64,000 bases of DNA, taken from positions 13,335,001 through 13,399,000 of the forward strand of contig OX291553.1 of NCBI GenBank assembly GCA_946406115.1. The letters run 5' to 3'. The first letter of the stretch is position 1. Each line of letters starts with the position of its first letter. Below are positions 47,462 through 58,950 of the stretch, piece after piece. Both the position numbers and the translations under genes were made by a program. Under the pieces are notes generated by a model, which was not told where the DNA came from, ran no database searches, and saw only the letters and a program-made list of their open reading frames with translations. This DNA is from Apoda limacodes (taxonomy: Eukaryota; Arthropoda; Insecta; Lepidoptera; Limacodidae).

Positions 47462-48094
47462 TATGTTTTCGATAGATTTATTAATGCAGTCCGTGCCTTA
47501 AAAAATTTAAAGGTTGATGATCTCGCCGATTTAATAATATTACATGTTGCGCTTAAAAAACTAGACCCTGAAACAGTTCGTACATTTGAAATGAACAACA
47601 AAGCCTCAGGAACTACTACTTTCAATGACTTAACTGAATTTGTTCAAACCCAGTCTAAAATATTACAGCGCACGTCCTCAACCGGTTATTTTTTAATGAG
47701 TAGCAACAATAAAAGGTCGAACGACCGCCGCGTAAATAATATAGCTACAACCTCGGCACCGAACTATCAGGCTTACGTGGCGATCGAGTCTCCCTCCGTT
47801 GCTGTTAACGCTCAAAAATGTTTATGTACAAATATTGTACATCAACACTTGTTTAAATGTCCCACATTTAACAAAATGACACCGGAGGACAGGTTCAAAA
47901 CTGTCAAAGAGTGTAATGCTTGTGTCAACTGCTTAAGCATTAGACACAGGGCTTCGTCATGCAACTCTTATTCGAGTTGCCGCGCTTGTAAGTTAAAACA
48001 TCACACGTTATTACATTTCAACCGAGAAACGAATAATTTTACTCACGCACAAACTACCTCCACAACTACCTCGGCTACACCGATCGCTGTGTAA
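47462..48094 (+). pseudogene. BEL/Pao gag, N-terminally truncated
   Basis: Reading from 47462 gives the gag C-terminal part: FINAVRALKNLKVDDLADLI, LDPETVRTFEM and a linker. Then comes the cysteine/histidine-rich region: CLCTNIVHQHLFKCPTFNKM, ECNACVNCLSIRHRASSCNS and CRACKLKHHTLLHF. This is the Pao-type arrangement of zinc knuckles that package RNA. The usual start is lost with the 5' end of the element. The frame stops at 48092-48094, where the polyprotein would be expected to continue into protease in another frame, so at least one indel separates them. Confidence 0.8.
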
Positions 48095-48239
48095 TTGTAT
48101 AGCATCTGCTGAGTCATTACCTAAACTTTCCGCGCCTGTCCCTCGGTCGCGTTCTGACGTCATACTATGTTCGACGGCTGGTGCTACTCCACGCGCTACG
48201 CTCGTAGATGTATCGTACAGTGCTACAGTTCTACTTGCT

Positions 48240-50747
48240 ACGGCTGTTGTCACTGCGCGCGACCGTTTTAATAATGAACATTCTTTAAGAATTTTGCTTG
48301 ACACAGCGTCGCAAGCAAATTTTATTACGAAGGAATGTTGCGAACGCTTAGGTTTACAGCAACAACAAATACCGCGTATTGCAGTAAGGGGTTTCGGTGG
48401 CTCAGAAAATTTTAGTAATTGTTCGGTATGTTTCGAGTTTAGTTCTCGTTTTAATTAAATTTAGTATTTCAACCATGGCTGTTGAACGAAAAACTGAAAA
48501 CTTACTAACCGCTTTGATTGATGTTTCCGCTCTTCCTCATTTAGAAAAACTCCCGCTCGCCGATCATACGTTTGCGACTCCTAGTAAAATTGACGCTTTA
48601 ATTGGTGCATCGCTTTTCCCGCATTTATTGTTACCTAACATAGTAGAAGGTAACCTCTCAGCACCTCCCGCTATAGAAACGGTATTGGGCTATATCATTA
48701 TGGGGTCCGCACCGACTTTATCGCCGAACCGCTCAGGTTTTCTAGCCACATGCTGTGTAGTCCAAGAGCCTGTTGAAAAATTAATTAAAAGATTTTGGGA
48801 GCTTGAGGAGCCTCCACATGCGATTATTCAACGCTCTGATGACGTTGAGTGTGAAGAATTATACCGTGCGACTACTGAACGTGATCTGGACAGTGGTCGA
48901 TATATTGTACGTTTGCCATTCTGTGATGACGTTTTTTCGCTTGGCGATTCGCTTGAAATCGCTCGCAAACGCTTTATGTGTCTCGAACGCAAGCTTCTCC
49001 TACACTAAGAGCTTCTTATGATGATGTAATTAAAGAGTACATTGAAAAGGGTTACATAACCCCCGCGCCTCCAGATGACTCCGAGAGCACCTTGCTCCCG
49101 CTATACGTTATCCCGCACCACGGTGTCATCCGAGAGGATAAAAATTCTACTCCCTTACGCATTGTCTTGGATGCTAGTTGTAAAACAACATCAGGTCGTT
49201 CATTGAACGATGTATTACATACTGGATCTAATCTTCAAGGCTACCTTTTTCATATATTTTTGAATTTTCGACTTTATGCTGTCGCTATGACCGCTGACTG
49301 TCGTCAGCAGTTTTTGCAGATTATTGTAAAGGATTATGATCGTCGCTATCAACGTATTTTGTACCGCTTTAGTCCTAATGACGCACTGGTCCAGTGGACC
49401 GTAAATAAGGTTTGTTTCGACTTAAAATCTAGTCCCTTTAATACATTGCGCACCGTTCAACAGCTAATCGCTGATGACGGCTCTAAATACCATTCTGCGA
49501 GCGAGATTGCTTTAACTTCTCTTTACATGGATGATATTGCATTTTCCGTAAAGACTGAAGAAGAAGGAGTCAGCACTTCCAAGGAGCTGATAGATTTATT
49601 CAAAGAAGCTCAATGGGACTTGGTCAAGTGGAATAGTAACTCACCAACCGTTTTAGAGAGCATTCCCGTGTCACATAAACTTCCGAGAGAAGTTAAATTT
49701 GATAAGTCCGCTCAATATAAAATATTAGGTTTACACTGGTCTACAGACACTGACCATTTTTATTTTAAATTTTCGCCGCAAGATAGTATTGAATGTACCA
49801 AGCGTTCAATATTGTCGACAACAGCTAAATTGTGGGATATCATGGGCTTTGTCGCCCCCACTATATTTTACGCCAAACTAATAATTAAACAACTTTGGCA
49901 ATTAAAGGTTGACTGGGATGACGTACCTCCTCCACATATCGTAAAAAGGTGGAAATCGTTTTGTGACGAGCTCCCAGTACTTAATTCCTTTCGAACTCCG
50001 CGACATTTAGGCATTTCAGATGGCAGCACTGTCACTTTACTCGGGTTCTCAGATGCAAGCGAGAACGCTTACGGGGCAGTAGTTTATATACAAGTTAAAT
50101 TTGCCACGGGAGAAAACACTGTGCGTCTGGTTTGTGCTAAATCGAAAGTGGCTCCTTCACCGCCGCTAACTATTGCTCGACTAGAGCTCTGTGGAGCCGT
50201 TTTATTGTCAAAATTACTACGCACAATTTTAAACAATTATAGTAACCGCTTTTCGCCAAATGTTTACGCTTACATTGATTCAAAGGTCGCGCTTTACTGG
50301 ATCAAAAGTTCTCCGCACCGTTGGCAACAATTAGTTGCAAATCGAGTCGTGTAAATAGCTGAAAATATTCCACCTGAATGTTACTACTTTGTTCCTGGTT
50401 TTCTGAACCCAGCTGATAGCTTATCTCGCGGGATTGCCCCTCTGAAATTATTATCACACCCACTGTGGCTTCGTGGACCCTCATGGGCCTCTATGGATCC
50501 ATCAGAGTGGCCAATCGATGAAGCTATCACTCCAATTACTGGTGATATACTGGAACAAAAGTTATTTTCTCACTCAGTTATTACTTTAGAGAATGATTCT
50601 ATTATTTATGACCTCGCTCAACGCATGTCTTCCTGGAGTAAGCTTTTGCGGGTTATTGTTTATATGTACAAATTTATAAAACTTTTGCCCACTCGTGTAT
50701 CTGCCTCTGTCACTGTCAGTGACTTAGAATTTGCTGAAAATAAATGA
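48240..50747 (+). pseudogene. BEL/Pao protease, reverse transcriptase and RNase H
   Basis: The protease active-site region is RILLDTASQANFITKECCER (from 48288), where DTA stands for the usual DTG/DSG. The frame changes near 48400 (ETVLGYIIMG and ERDLDSGRYIVRLPF) and again near 48990. The reverse transcriptase has RIVLDASCKTTSGRSLNDVL, MTADCRQQFLQI in place of the usual D-I-x-x-M-F-x-Q-I, and an intact YMDD in SLYMDDIAFSV. RNase H is marked by LLGFSDASENAYGAVVYI, ARLELCGAVLLSKLL and YIDSKVALYWIKSSPHRW. A TAA at 50352-50354 and a TGA at 50745-50747 interrupt the RNase H and linker. Catalytic residues survive but the frame is destroyed. Confidence 0.85.
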
Positions 50748-52067
50748 CTTATTGTTTTACAGAATAAGTATTTCGCATAAGAAATCATTAATTTAAAAAC
50801 AGAAAATTTATTCTTTTCAATAAATAAATTGCGTCCTTTTTTACACGAAGTACTGATTAGAGTCGGTGGCCGCCTTAATAACTCCGAGTTATCGTTTAAT
50901 AATAAACACCCAATAATATTACTTCGTCATGACCATATCATTAATATACTGATCGATTATTACCATAAAAAGTATTTACACGCCGGGCCAGAACACTTAA
51001 TGTCTTTATTAAGACAGAAGTTTTGGATATTGTCTGATCGCCGTATAATACGGCAAAGAGTGTACCGATGTGTTAGGTGCTTCCGGATGTCACCTCGTCC
51101 CGCTTATCCGCTGATGGCTGACTTACCTAACACTCGCGCTAGGCAGGTTATAAAACCGTTCACTCATACGGGTTGCGATTATGCCGGCCCTATTTTATAC
51201 ACTCCGATTCGTCGCCGCGGAACGCTCAGCCAAAAGGGCTATTTCTGTGTGTTCACATGCCTGACTACTCGCGCTGTTCACATTAAGGTAGCTACAGATC
51301 TTAGTATGGTGAGTTTCTTGGATGCACTAAAAAGATTTCTCGCACGCCGCGGTCCCGTAGAGTGCCTTTTCTCTGATAACGGTAGTAACTTTCAAGGCAG
51401 TAGTGCTTATTTACGCGATTTATACAAATTTTTAAATAAAGAATATCGCTCGCGATTTGAAGAGGAACTAACGGAAAATCGCATAAATTGGAAATTTAAT
51501 AGCCCAAACGCACCGCGTTTTGGCGGTTGTTTGGAGAGTATGGTCAAAATTATTAAAAACCATTTGTTTAAGGTCATTGGACAACAGCTCTTGTCGTACG
51601 AAGAGCTAATTACGATTGTAGTTCAGATAGAATGTCTACTGAACTCAAGACCGCTCACAGTTCTTAGCTCGGACCCTGCCGAGCCGACAGCCTTAACACC
51701 AAGTCATTTCTTGCATACCTCGCCTTTGTGTTCTCTGCCTGCCCCTTTAATACAGTCTGAAAATCTCAGTTTGCTCAATAGACACTCGCTTCTAGACAAA
51801 CTCGTACAGTCGTTTTAGGAGCGATGGAGAATCGAGTATTTGCAGGGACTTCAAGTTAGAGAGAAGTGGAACACCCCCAGTGTCCCCATAGTTCCGGGAA
51901 CAGTGGTAGTTATTATTACCGATAACGTGCCTCCTCTAGCTTGGAATTTGGCGATCGTCGAGAAGGTTCACCCTTCTAAAGATGGAGTTATCCGCGTAGT
52001 CTCTGTAAAGACTGCTAAGAGTACCGGTTGTACGCTTATGTCCGCTTCCAACTCAGTAGACATATAA
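50748..52067 (+). pseudogene. BEL/Pao integrase
   Basis: After a further in-frame TAA near 50778 the frame stays open to 51818. It shows the zinc-binding N-terminus (HAGPEHLMSLLRQKFWILSD and CVRCFRMSP) and the catalytic core: first aspartate in HTGCDYAGPI, second in CLFSDNGSNF, glutamate in GGCLESMVKI. The C-terminal region LNSRPLTVLSSDPAEPTALT follows. A TAG at 51816-51818 replaces the expected tryptophan codon. Reading then continues in frame (ERWRIEYLQGLQVREKWNTP) to TAA at 52065-52067, the natural end of the polyprotein. Three nonsense codons but no indel are seen in this portion. Confidence 0.85.
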
Positions 52068-52251
52068 TAATAGGTATAAATTACTATATAATTATTGTTA
52101 TAAATACATTTATTTATTTGATTAAATTTAATATAAGTTAATTTATCGCTATTCATTTATACGCATATTATATATTATAATTTTTATGATTGTATAGTAT
52201 GTAAAATTATGATAGTTTATTTAAAGGTGACCCTTTAAGGCCGGGTGGAAA

Positions 52252-52650
52252 TGTTAACGCCATCTCTAACTTAATATTAACATTACGTACACATGTACAA
52301 ATGATTAGAAATGGACTGCGATTCTAGTACCCACCTGACCGATCCTTGTGGTGCACTTACATCGCGACAGAGGGCATTAGCCATCTTGAAGGCGCAAGCA
52401 TAGAAATTTGCCAACGTCATCAGTACAATGACAGCAACTATATGATCGATACTCGCCGCGTGTGTTTACCTAATCAAATATCTCAGAACAGCTGATCGCT
52501 CGCATATGAAAGTGTATCTACGCTCTGAAGGATTAACTGAAGGTTAGTGCACTCTCCTTTAATTTCCAAATTCCCTTTTGTTTTATTTTCTTTTATTTTA
52601 ATTCGCATACAGTCCACTTTATTATTTGAAGATTTAATTATTAATTAACA
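52252..52650 (+). repeat. BEL/Pao 3' LTR
   Basis: The 399-bp segment starts with tgttaacgccatctct and ends with ttaattaaca, giving the canonical TG...CA ends. It is preceded by the purine-rich aaggccgggtggaaa, a plausible polypurine primer. The neighbouring Pao LTR at 53266 starts with the related tgttaagacatagacgccat. No matching 5' LTR exists in the window, so the assignment rests on position and ends. Confidence 0.65.
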
Positions 52651-53265
52651 CCATACGCCCCTCATTTTGGAGGTTTGTGGGAATCTGGGGTCAAATCGAG
52701 TAAGTATCACATTAAACGTGTAATAGCTAACGCTAATTTGACTTATGAGGAGTTTTCGACAGTATTGACACAGATTGAAGCCGTCCTAAACTCCCGTCCT
52801 ATTTCACCTCTTTCAACGGATCCTAATGACCTCGCCCCCCTTACCCCAGCACATTTTCTGATTGTCTGACCTCTTACTTCGCCTGTGTCTGAAGATGTCT
52901 CTACAATGCCTACGCAGCGTCTTAATCGCTACCAAAGGGTTGAGCAAATCAGGCAACATTTTTGGACAAGATGATTGATGATTGAAGATGCAGAAGAGGT
53001 ATAAGTGGCAAACGCATGACGACGACATTAAGAAGGAAATGCTTGTTCTTATCAAAGAAGACAACTTGCCTCCACTCAAATGGCGGCTAGGAAGAATTTT
53101 AGATATTTCAAAGGGTCGAGATTGAGTGTCTCGAGTCGCTAGTATACGGACAGCTGAAGGTGTAATCCAGCGGGACTTTTCTAAACTCTGCCCATTACCG
53201 GTCCCAGTTGCAGGAACTCAAAATATACTTTGGAAGAGGAAGAAACCTTCCAAGGCGGGCCGATA
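52651..53265 (+). pseudogene. second BEL/Pao copy, integrase C-terminal part
   Basis: The text directly after the inserted LTR encodes [20 protein letters not shown], then [20 protein letters not shown] and LTPAHFLIV, the region around the integrase catalytic glutamate (GLWES) and beyond. After a TGA the reading goes on in broken frames (RLNRYQRVEQIRQHFW and then DDDIKKEMLVLIKEDNLPPL). It differs clearly in sequence from the integrase at 50.8-52.1 kb, so it is a different Pao family. Its 5' portion, which should lie upstream of the inserted element, is not in the window. Confidence 0.75.
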
Positions 53266-53579
53266 TGTTAAGACATAGACGCCATCTACCGGCGACGCCA
53301 ATAATATATTATACGGTCGATGTGGCGATGGATATGGACACATCATTCACCGGTGGTGCAAACAGCATACCAAAAGTTTCTACAAAAAGATACGCTGCTT
53401 CCACACATTAATTAATTGTAATAGGCCAACGACGCGACGCTCCTATTCAAAATCTTTTCATAACGGTGTGTCGCATTATATGTACATCTGTATTCTATTT
53501 TATAAATTTATTCATTATTTTATATTCAAGATATTATTTCGCCTTATTTACCACCTGAGAAGACAAAGCAATCTCAACA
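53266..53579 (+). repeat. LTR of the second BEL/Pao copy
   Basis: It starts tgttaagacatagacgccat and ends cgcctta...atctcaaca, with TG...CA ends over 314 bp. It is preceded by aaggcgggccgata, a polypurine-like stretch after the integrase reading frame. It is followed without gap by repeat R copy 2. Confidence 0.65.
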
Positions 53580-54350
53580 AAGATCAAAGCCGTTTTTCCT
53601 TTTTGTCTAAAATTTAATCGATGTATTTAATGCCATCTAGCGGCGAGCAGATACATTTTATGCATTCTAATGAAATAGGGTTTTGTAGTGCTTGAAATAA
53701 GCTTTAAAATGAGCACTGTTGAAAGTCTTGTGCACGTTAAATCAGTGAGCTGTAATGCAAATAAGAGGAACATCTAATGGTTTTTTCTTTTAAATCAATG
53801 GGTTTCATAAGTGCTATTACCACCAAAATTAAAATTAATCGTATTCCGTCTAGAATTAACTTTAACATAAAGAGTTTGATGGATTCTAGCAGTTTGGCTG
53901 CTTTAGGACATATACTTTTCAAAAAAATCACGATAAGAAGAAAAAAAAAAATTTAGAATTTTTACGGAGATATGATTGTTTAAAGAGCGCGCGGCAGCGC
54001 AATCACAGTCTCTCTCGAGCCCTTTGACCCTTCACCGTTTTAAAATAAAAGGTTTTTCACTATATTTTGCAATGAAAAAAGTTGTAGCTCTTTTAATTAC
54101 CTTTTAAATGGTTTTTTATAAGTTGCTAAGTGATAGCATCCAAATTGAAGGAGTTATGGTACAAAAACTAATCGTATTTTTTTCTACTTAGTAAACTGAA
54201 AATTTCGGAGTGTGAATATTTGGAGCAAAGTGAAAGTACACAGTAATAGAGTAAGTATGTTTATTGCTCAATAAATGGTGATTTCTTACTCTATAATTAA
54301 ATTATTTTTAAATGTGTAATCATATATATTTACTGTTTTAATTTAGGGGT
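53580..54350 (+). repeat. dispersed repeat R, copy 2
   Basis: Homologous to 24022-24890 (shared words listed there). It begins precisely at the end of the Pao LTR, at aagatcaaagccg, whereas copy 1 appears to continue further left, so its left part was replaced or displaced by the Pao insertion. It ends at tttaatttaggggt, the same end point as copy 1, which suggests that this is the true right end of the repeat. Confidence 0.65.
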
Positions 54351-54359
54351 AGGTTCACA

Positions 54360-54834
54360 GTAAAAAAATTCGGAGGTAAGACCCTATTTTTCGCTTCAAT
54401 GACTGCACTATAGGGCATCTATCCTATCTCAATACTGAAGCATCTATACTTTTAGCTAGGGATAGATGCCTCTTGTATTGAAAAACAATGGCTTTTGCAA
54501 TGACAGAAAAAATAGGCATTTCAAACACACTATTAAGGATACTATGAAAACAAAAAGCATTCACTCTACTCACCTCATAAAACTAAAAAATTACGAGCGT
54601 AAGAAAATCTTCGCGACTCGAAATCAGCAATTGAGATTCATGAAATTTACGTTCCTTGAATGCCACCGACGACAGGCCTATTCCTGTGAGCTGTTTCGCT
54701 CGCACCGACGCGGTGGAGCAAAGTACTTTTCTAATATGACGTTAAACTTGTCGGTGCGTATTTTTAAATAGGTAAGGTAATAATCGAGGCAACTATCCTC
54801 CCTAAGGCATCTACCCCACTTTTACCCTAACCAT
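54360..54834 (-). mobile_element. candidate right end of the Polinton/Maverick
   Basis: The last 28 bp (complement gttagggtaaaagtggggta, then gatgcctta) pair with the left end at 37771. Inside, words of the ggatagatgcc type recur in both orientations (gggcatctatcctatc near 54414, gcatctatac near 54440, gggatagatgcctcttg near 54462), matching the vocabulary of the left end. There is a GC-richer patch (ctcgcaccgacgcggtgga near 54699). No gene is evident; the 101-codon frame from 54466 has no recognisable domain. Confidence 0.5.
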
Positions 54835-55918
54835 AGAATACATATTTATTTGAAAAGTTGAAAACATGCATCAAAATGCGCAGTGCAATAAACTTTTCTG
54901 GCCCGGTGTTTGTCGCTTGTCTCGCGGAAGTTCACAGAATTTAAATAAGGTGATTGTATTGATGTTTGACCACTGGGTCAGAGAAGTTTGTTGCACTATA
55001 GAATCGTGGCATTGAAGTTTTTGCGATGTTGTGATTTACCATAGACTTTGATTTTGTATAGTTTGTCCTAGGGACTTCACAATAACCTCACAAAATATGC
55101 TCTTTTCTATAAAAAAAAAAACGTTAGAAAGAGACAAGAGACCACAGACTAACTTTGTCTCTCTCACACCTTTGGGACCGTTTTAAATACACAGCTGTCT
55201 AGGAAATACGTTACGTGTCTACAGGTATTACACAAATATAGGTGTTATTAGGAACGTTTCCACTGTCATGTTTCGGAATCAATTTAACACTTTTGACGTG
55301 AATTCGATAAACATTTTCCTCGTCGTATCGACGGGCATTTCAGACAAAATGCGACTTAAAAAAATGTACTTCTGCAAGCTTTATACTTCGAAAGTTTTAA
55401 ATTAACAAAAATGATAGTCTTTCTTTGTGGAGAGCGATTTGACAACAAAACAAAAATATATGTTTCACTCTCCCTCCACCACACGTGATGAATTCATAGA
55501 CCTTGGGAGTGCGCATTGAAAATGATTCGTATCGCGCGGGATCAGCTTAATACAACTCGTTCTAGCATCAAAAATCTTTGCTAGATTTGACAGAAATAAA
55601 CTGTATTTGATAGATTAAAGTCTATATTTCATTTTGACGCATAAAAACATAGATTCATGCTGCTTGGTCTAGTGTCGAACGCGAAAATCGACCATTTTAA
55701 CTTCACAGCCATATACTGGACCGCTTCCAAACTATTCAAATGCAATTCCGACAGCCGTAGACGATCCAAAAAATTAGATAATATAAGTTCTTCAAGTATT
55801 GCCATCAATAGCAGAGGGAACATAGAGGCTTCTATGTCGACAAGAGGCAATTGCATTTCATAATTTAATATCCGACATCTCCCTGTCCAATCCTGACTTC
55901 TTATAAGGTCTACTCTTT
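54835..55918. other. non-coding sequence, no feature recognised
   Basis: AT-rich, without a supported gene or a repeat seen elsewhere in the window. Confidence 0.5.
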
Positions 55919-55954
<36 letters not shown>

Positions 55955-56060
55955 CCACTAAGGTGGCAAACAAGCTTACGGCCCGCCTGATGGTAAGCGG
56001 TCACCGTAGCCTATGGACGCTTGCAACACCAGGGGTATCACTTGCGCGTTGCCGACCCTA
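55919..56060 (-). mobile_element. LINE 3' end with 31-base T-run, minus orientation
   Basis: A long T-run (55920-55950) is the complement of the poly-A tail. It is followed by taccactaaggtggcaaaca, cggcccgcctgatggtaagc and cctatggacgcttgcaacac, the complement of the tail of the LINE at 4345-4830. The uninterrupted A-run suggests that this is the most recent of the LINE-tail insertions in the window. Confidence 0.75.
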
Positions 56061-56550
56061 TATCAATACTATAGTTATGGACCATATGTAATTCATGTCT
56101 TACAACTGCACATTTTTTTTTAATTCCTTATTTAACTTGTTTTACTTGATATCTTAACTTAATACAGCAGAAGACTCGTAAGGCATACAGTAATGATACT
56201 CACCCAGTTTTTTTAAATTATTTTGATTTAATATTTACTTTATAGCTAATATTAGACTTATGGACCATATATAAAAGTCATTTAAGTTAAGATACACCAT
56301 AGATAATATAACTCCCCGCAGGACTAAAGTGCAGTTTGATGAAAAAAAGGCTGACTCCACAAAATTATCTAGCCACTGGTTACCGCTTTCTGAGGATTAA
56401 GACCGTAAAGTTATCCATACATTCATGTCCTATATATATATTGAAATCAAATTTGAATAAGAATTCCGATCAGCCATCCGCCAAGCGTCATTAGGACCTA
56501 GATGTTTGATCTTGTAATACTGGAGCACCTTCGGGCTTTGGAAGGCACGT

Positions 56551-56932
56551 TGAGGCGCAGTAATAACCTAACTAACGCCACCAAAAGATATTCTTTACCT
56601 CCCCTTTGTACAAAACGCATTTCAAACATGTTACAAACCAATTATTTTAAACTAGTGACAAGATATTTTTAGAACGCTATTCGTCGTTTCTAGAATATAA
56701 TTGTGAGTTGTAGATAGCGTTTTTGCTAAAAACTGCCACTTTTAGCCGAAATCTACAACTCTCAGGCAAATTCCAGATATTATAAATACCTAACATTCTG
56801 AAAATAACTTAAATCCTTTAAATAATAATAGCTTATAAAGAATTGTTTTGTAACATGCCTAAAATGCATTTTGTACAAAGAGGAAATAAAGAATATCTTT
56901 GGCGGTGTTAGTTTGGTAGTAACTGCGCCTTA
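56551..56932. mobile_element. 380-bp MITE with about 90-bp inverted repeats
   Basis: The left arm (aggcgcagtaataacctaac, acgccaccaaaagatattct, gtacaaaacgcatt) is the complement of the right arm (aatgcattttgtacaaag, agaatatctttggcggtgtt, agtaactgcgcct). Inner segments pair as well (gtgagttgtagat against atctacaactctca), so the element can fold into a long hairpin. TT/AA next to the ends would fit a TA or TTA-type target. No protein is encoded; the superfamily is not assigned. Confidence 0.75.
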
Positions 56933-58560
56933 AAGCTAATAACAGTTGACAAGCGAAGCTACTAGATATTTCGAATTTCATTTTTATATGGAGCGTATTC
57001 CAATAACTATACTTACTTTAACAAAAACATTAATGTTACTTCAAATACACTTAAAAGTAAAAAATAAGATAAGACGAAGCTATAGATTAACTACATAAGA
57101 TTCGGCTTTGGTCCGGGAACCATAAAAATTTAAATGTCAAAATCAGCCCTTTTTTTTGCATGCCTGCCAAAATGTCAAAACAGTTATTTAATTATTGGAT
57201 TTGTTAGGCCTACCGTGCACTTCGGTACACACACCTACGCGCACCACGCAAAACAACCCACAGATTGCCGCAATGGTGCTCGAAACGCGGTGGAGATTTA
57301 TTTTGTTACGCGTTTTACAGATATTAAAGGTTTTTCTTTTATTTTAACTGATTGCCACCAAACTCGTATGCTTTTAGTAAATTTCATAGCATTAATTGCT
57401 AACAAATGATTTATAATTTTTAAATCAAATCGCATACTACCAAATCTGATGCATTAAGATTTTGAATATGCAGTGCGCCCAGCCTTAGTGTCAACTCATC
57501 AAGTTGTCAACTATACTGCGTGTCATATAAGTTTGCATGTATTAAAATGCGGAGCGATAATTCTGTCGTATACTATTTTGTTAATTTCATTGACAGTGGT
57601 GCCTCCGCCACGCAGAAATTTCGTGGCCGGTCCAGAGGTGAATGACATTAACTAAGACATTTTCTCACCCTACTCTAGCTTTCTTGAACCAATCCTTAGT
57701 AAGTTGAAATGGGGCCAATCTATGTGCTAACCCATCCATATCCATATATGTAAAAAAGATCCAAATCGGCTTATAAATGACGGAGTTCTGAGATAACAAA
57801 CACAAAATAAACATACAACCGAATTGAGAAGGATTTTCTAAATTTTTTGAAGTCGGTTAAAAATGTAAGTAACCAAAAAATAAAATTAGTACTCTATATA
57901 TTCTTTCTAGGTCTAGCATATATTCGTGAGTTGCTGGTAGCATGTGCTAATTCGGCCGTTTTTAGGAAAAATGTAAACATAAAAATAAAATACATACTTA
58001 TATCTCCTAGAAACAAATATGCCTAACGATCTTAAAATAGGTTTTCACTACATTGTTTAAGCCCGAGATTATATTTTAAAAACAAACCTATCATTACATC
58101 AAAACCTTTGCCAAATGGGAGCATAAATAAACATTGGATTGTAACAGAGTCTGTGAGAGACAGATAACATCTCGGTTGGTTGCCAAATCTCACCGACCCT
58201 CTTGAATTTGAATGTCTTTCCTTGGTGCATTTTATTTATTATGTTGTTTACTAGTTTGTTACAGTAACAGACTATTCTGTCGACTTGTTTATGTAGTAGT
58301 TATATACTTATTACGCATTAACAAGTACGCAGACTACTGTTACGAACACGCACAGCGGCGACGGGCGTAGGCTAGCTTCCTCGGTTGCTAAAACGAAGCT
58401 ACGACAACGAAGCGCCGTAGAAATTAGACAACCGTACGGTAGCTAGCTACTAGACTAGGCCACTGACGTGTTTATAGTGGACTGTATGTTGTGGGCGACC
58501 GTATTGCGGGCCGGACGGGTGAAGCCGGGTGTCGCACTTGTGAACCGCTGACCACGAAGA
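56933..58560. other. non-coding sequence with one GC-rich patch
   Basis: No supported gene. Around 58340-58560 GC content rises sharply (cgcacagcggcgacgggcgt, gtattgcgggccggacgggt); this could be the far 3' flank of the Jockey element, an LTR-like fragment (it begins tgttacgaacacg) or a host CpG-rich site. Nothing decides between them. Confidence 0.45.
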
Positions 58561-58950
58561 TTTCTTGAGCGCAAAATAAAATAGCCGAAGTGAAGCTGAG
58601 TCTTCTTGTGAAGAATTTTATTTACACTAGAGCACTTATTTTACACTTAATTTCTAGCAGAGTTTCTTCCTTTTTCCTAGCAGCGTTTCTTTCTTGAACC
58701 TTCAATTGAGCACTTATTTTCTTGCAGAGTTTCTTCCTTGATTGTTGGTTCTTCCTTTCTTGATTTCTTGCTGCGAACTGCGACTGCGAACTGACGATGA
58801 CCGCGTTCGTGTCTTCTCACACACACACAGTGTGCGTGTGGGGAAATTTGATCGAGGCGTGGCCTCCTGCAAATGGTAGCTATCCGCTGCCCGTGACTAC
58901 GAGCAGGTCTTCGGGTTGGTCACTGACCGTCGGCTTCAATGGGTCTTCAG
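58561..58950 (-). other. presumed 3' untranslated region of the Jockey element
   Basis: On the sense (minus) strand the stretch carries purine-rich direct repeats: ggaagaaactctgc at 58738-58724 and again at 58671-58658, each followed downstream by aaataagtgct. A polyadenylation signal AATAAA lies at 58622-58617. Near 58805-58840 a CA/TG stretch (tcacacacacacagtgtgcg) can form a short hairpin. I could not see a poly-A tail, so the 3' terminus is uncertain. Confidence 0.5.

Larger units (their letters stand above)
47462..52650 (+). mobile_element. BEL/Pao LTR retrotransposon, 5'-truncated
   Basis: It comprises part of gag, protease, reverse transcriptase, RNase H, integrase and a 3' LTR, in the order typical of the BEL/Pao superfamily. 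The 5' LTR and gag N-terminus are absent. The 3' LTR ends with CA at 52650 and is followed at once by integrase coding sequence of a different Pao copy, so this element had inserted into that copy. Multiple frameshifts and stops show it is dead. Confidence 0.85.

Noticed and set aside
54466..54771. 101-codon plus-strand frame within the Polinton right end
   Set aside because: Basic composition but no recognisable motif; it lies in terminal non-coding text and is probably a chance ORF.
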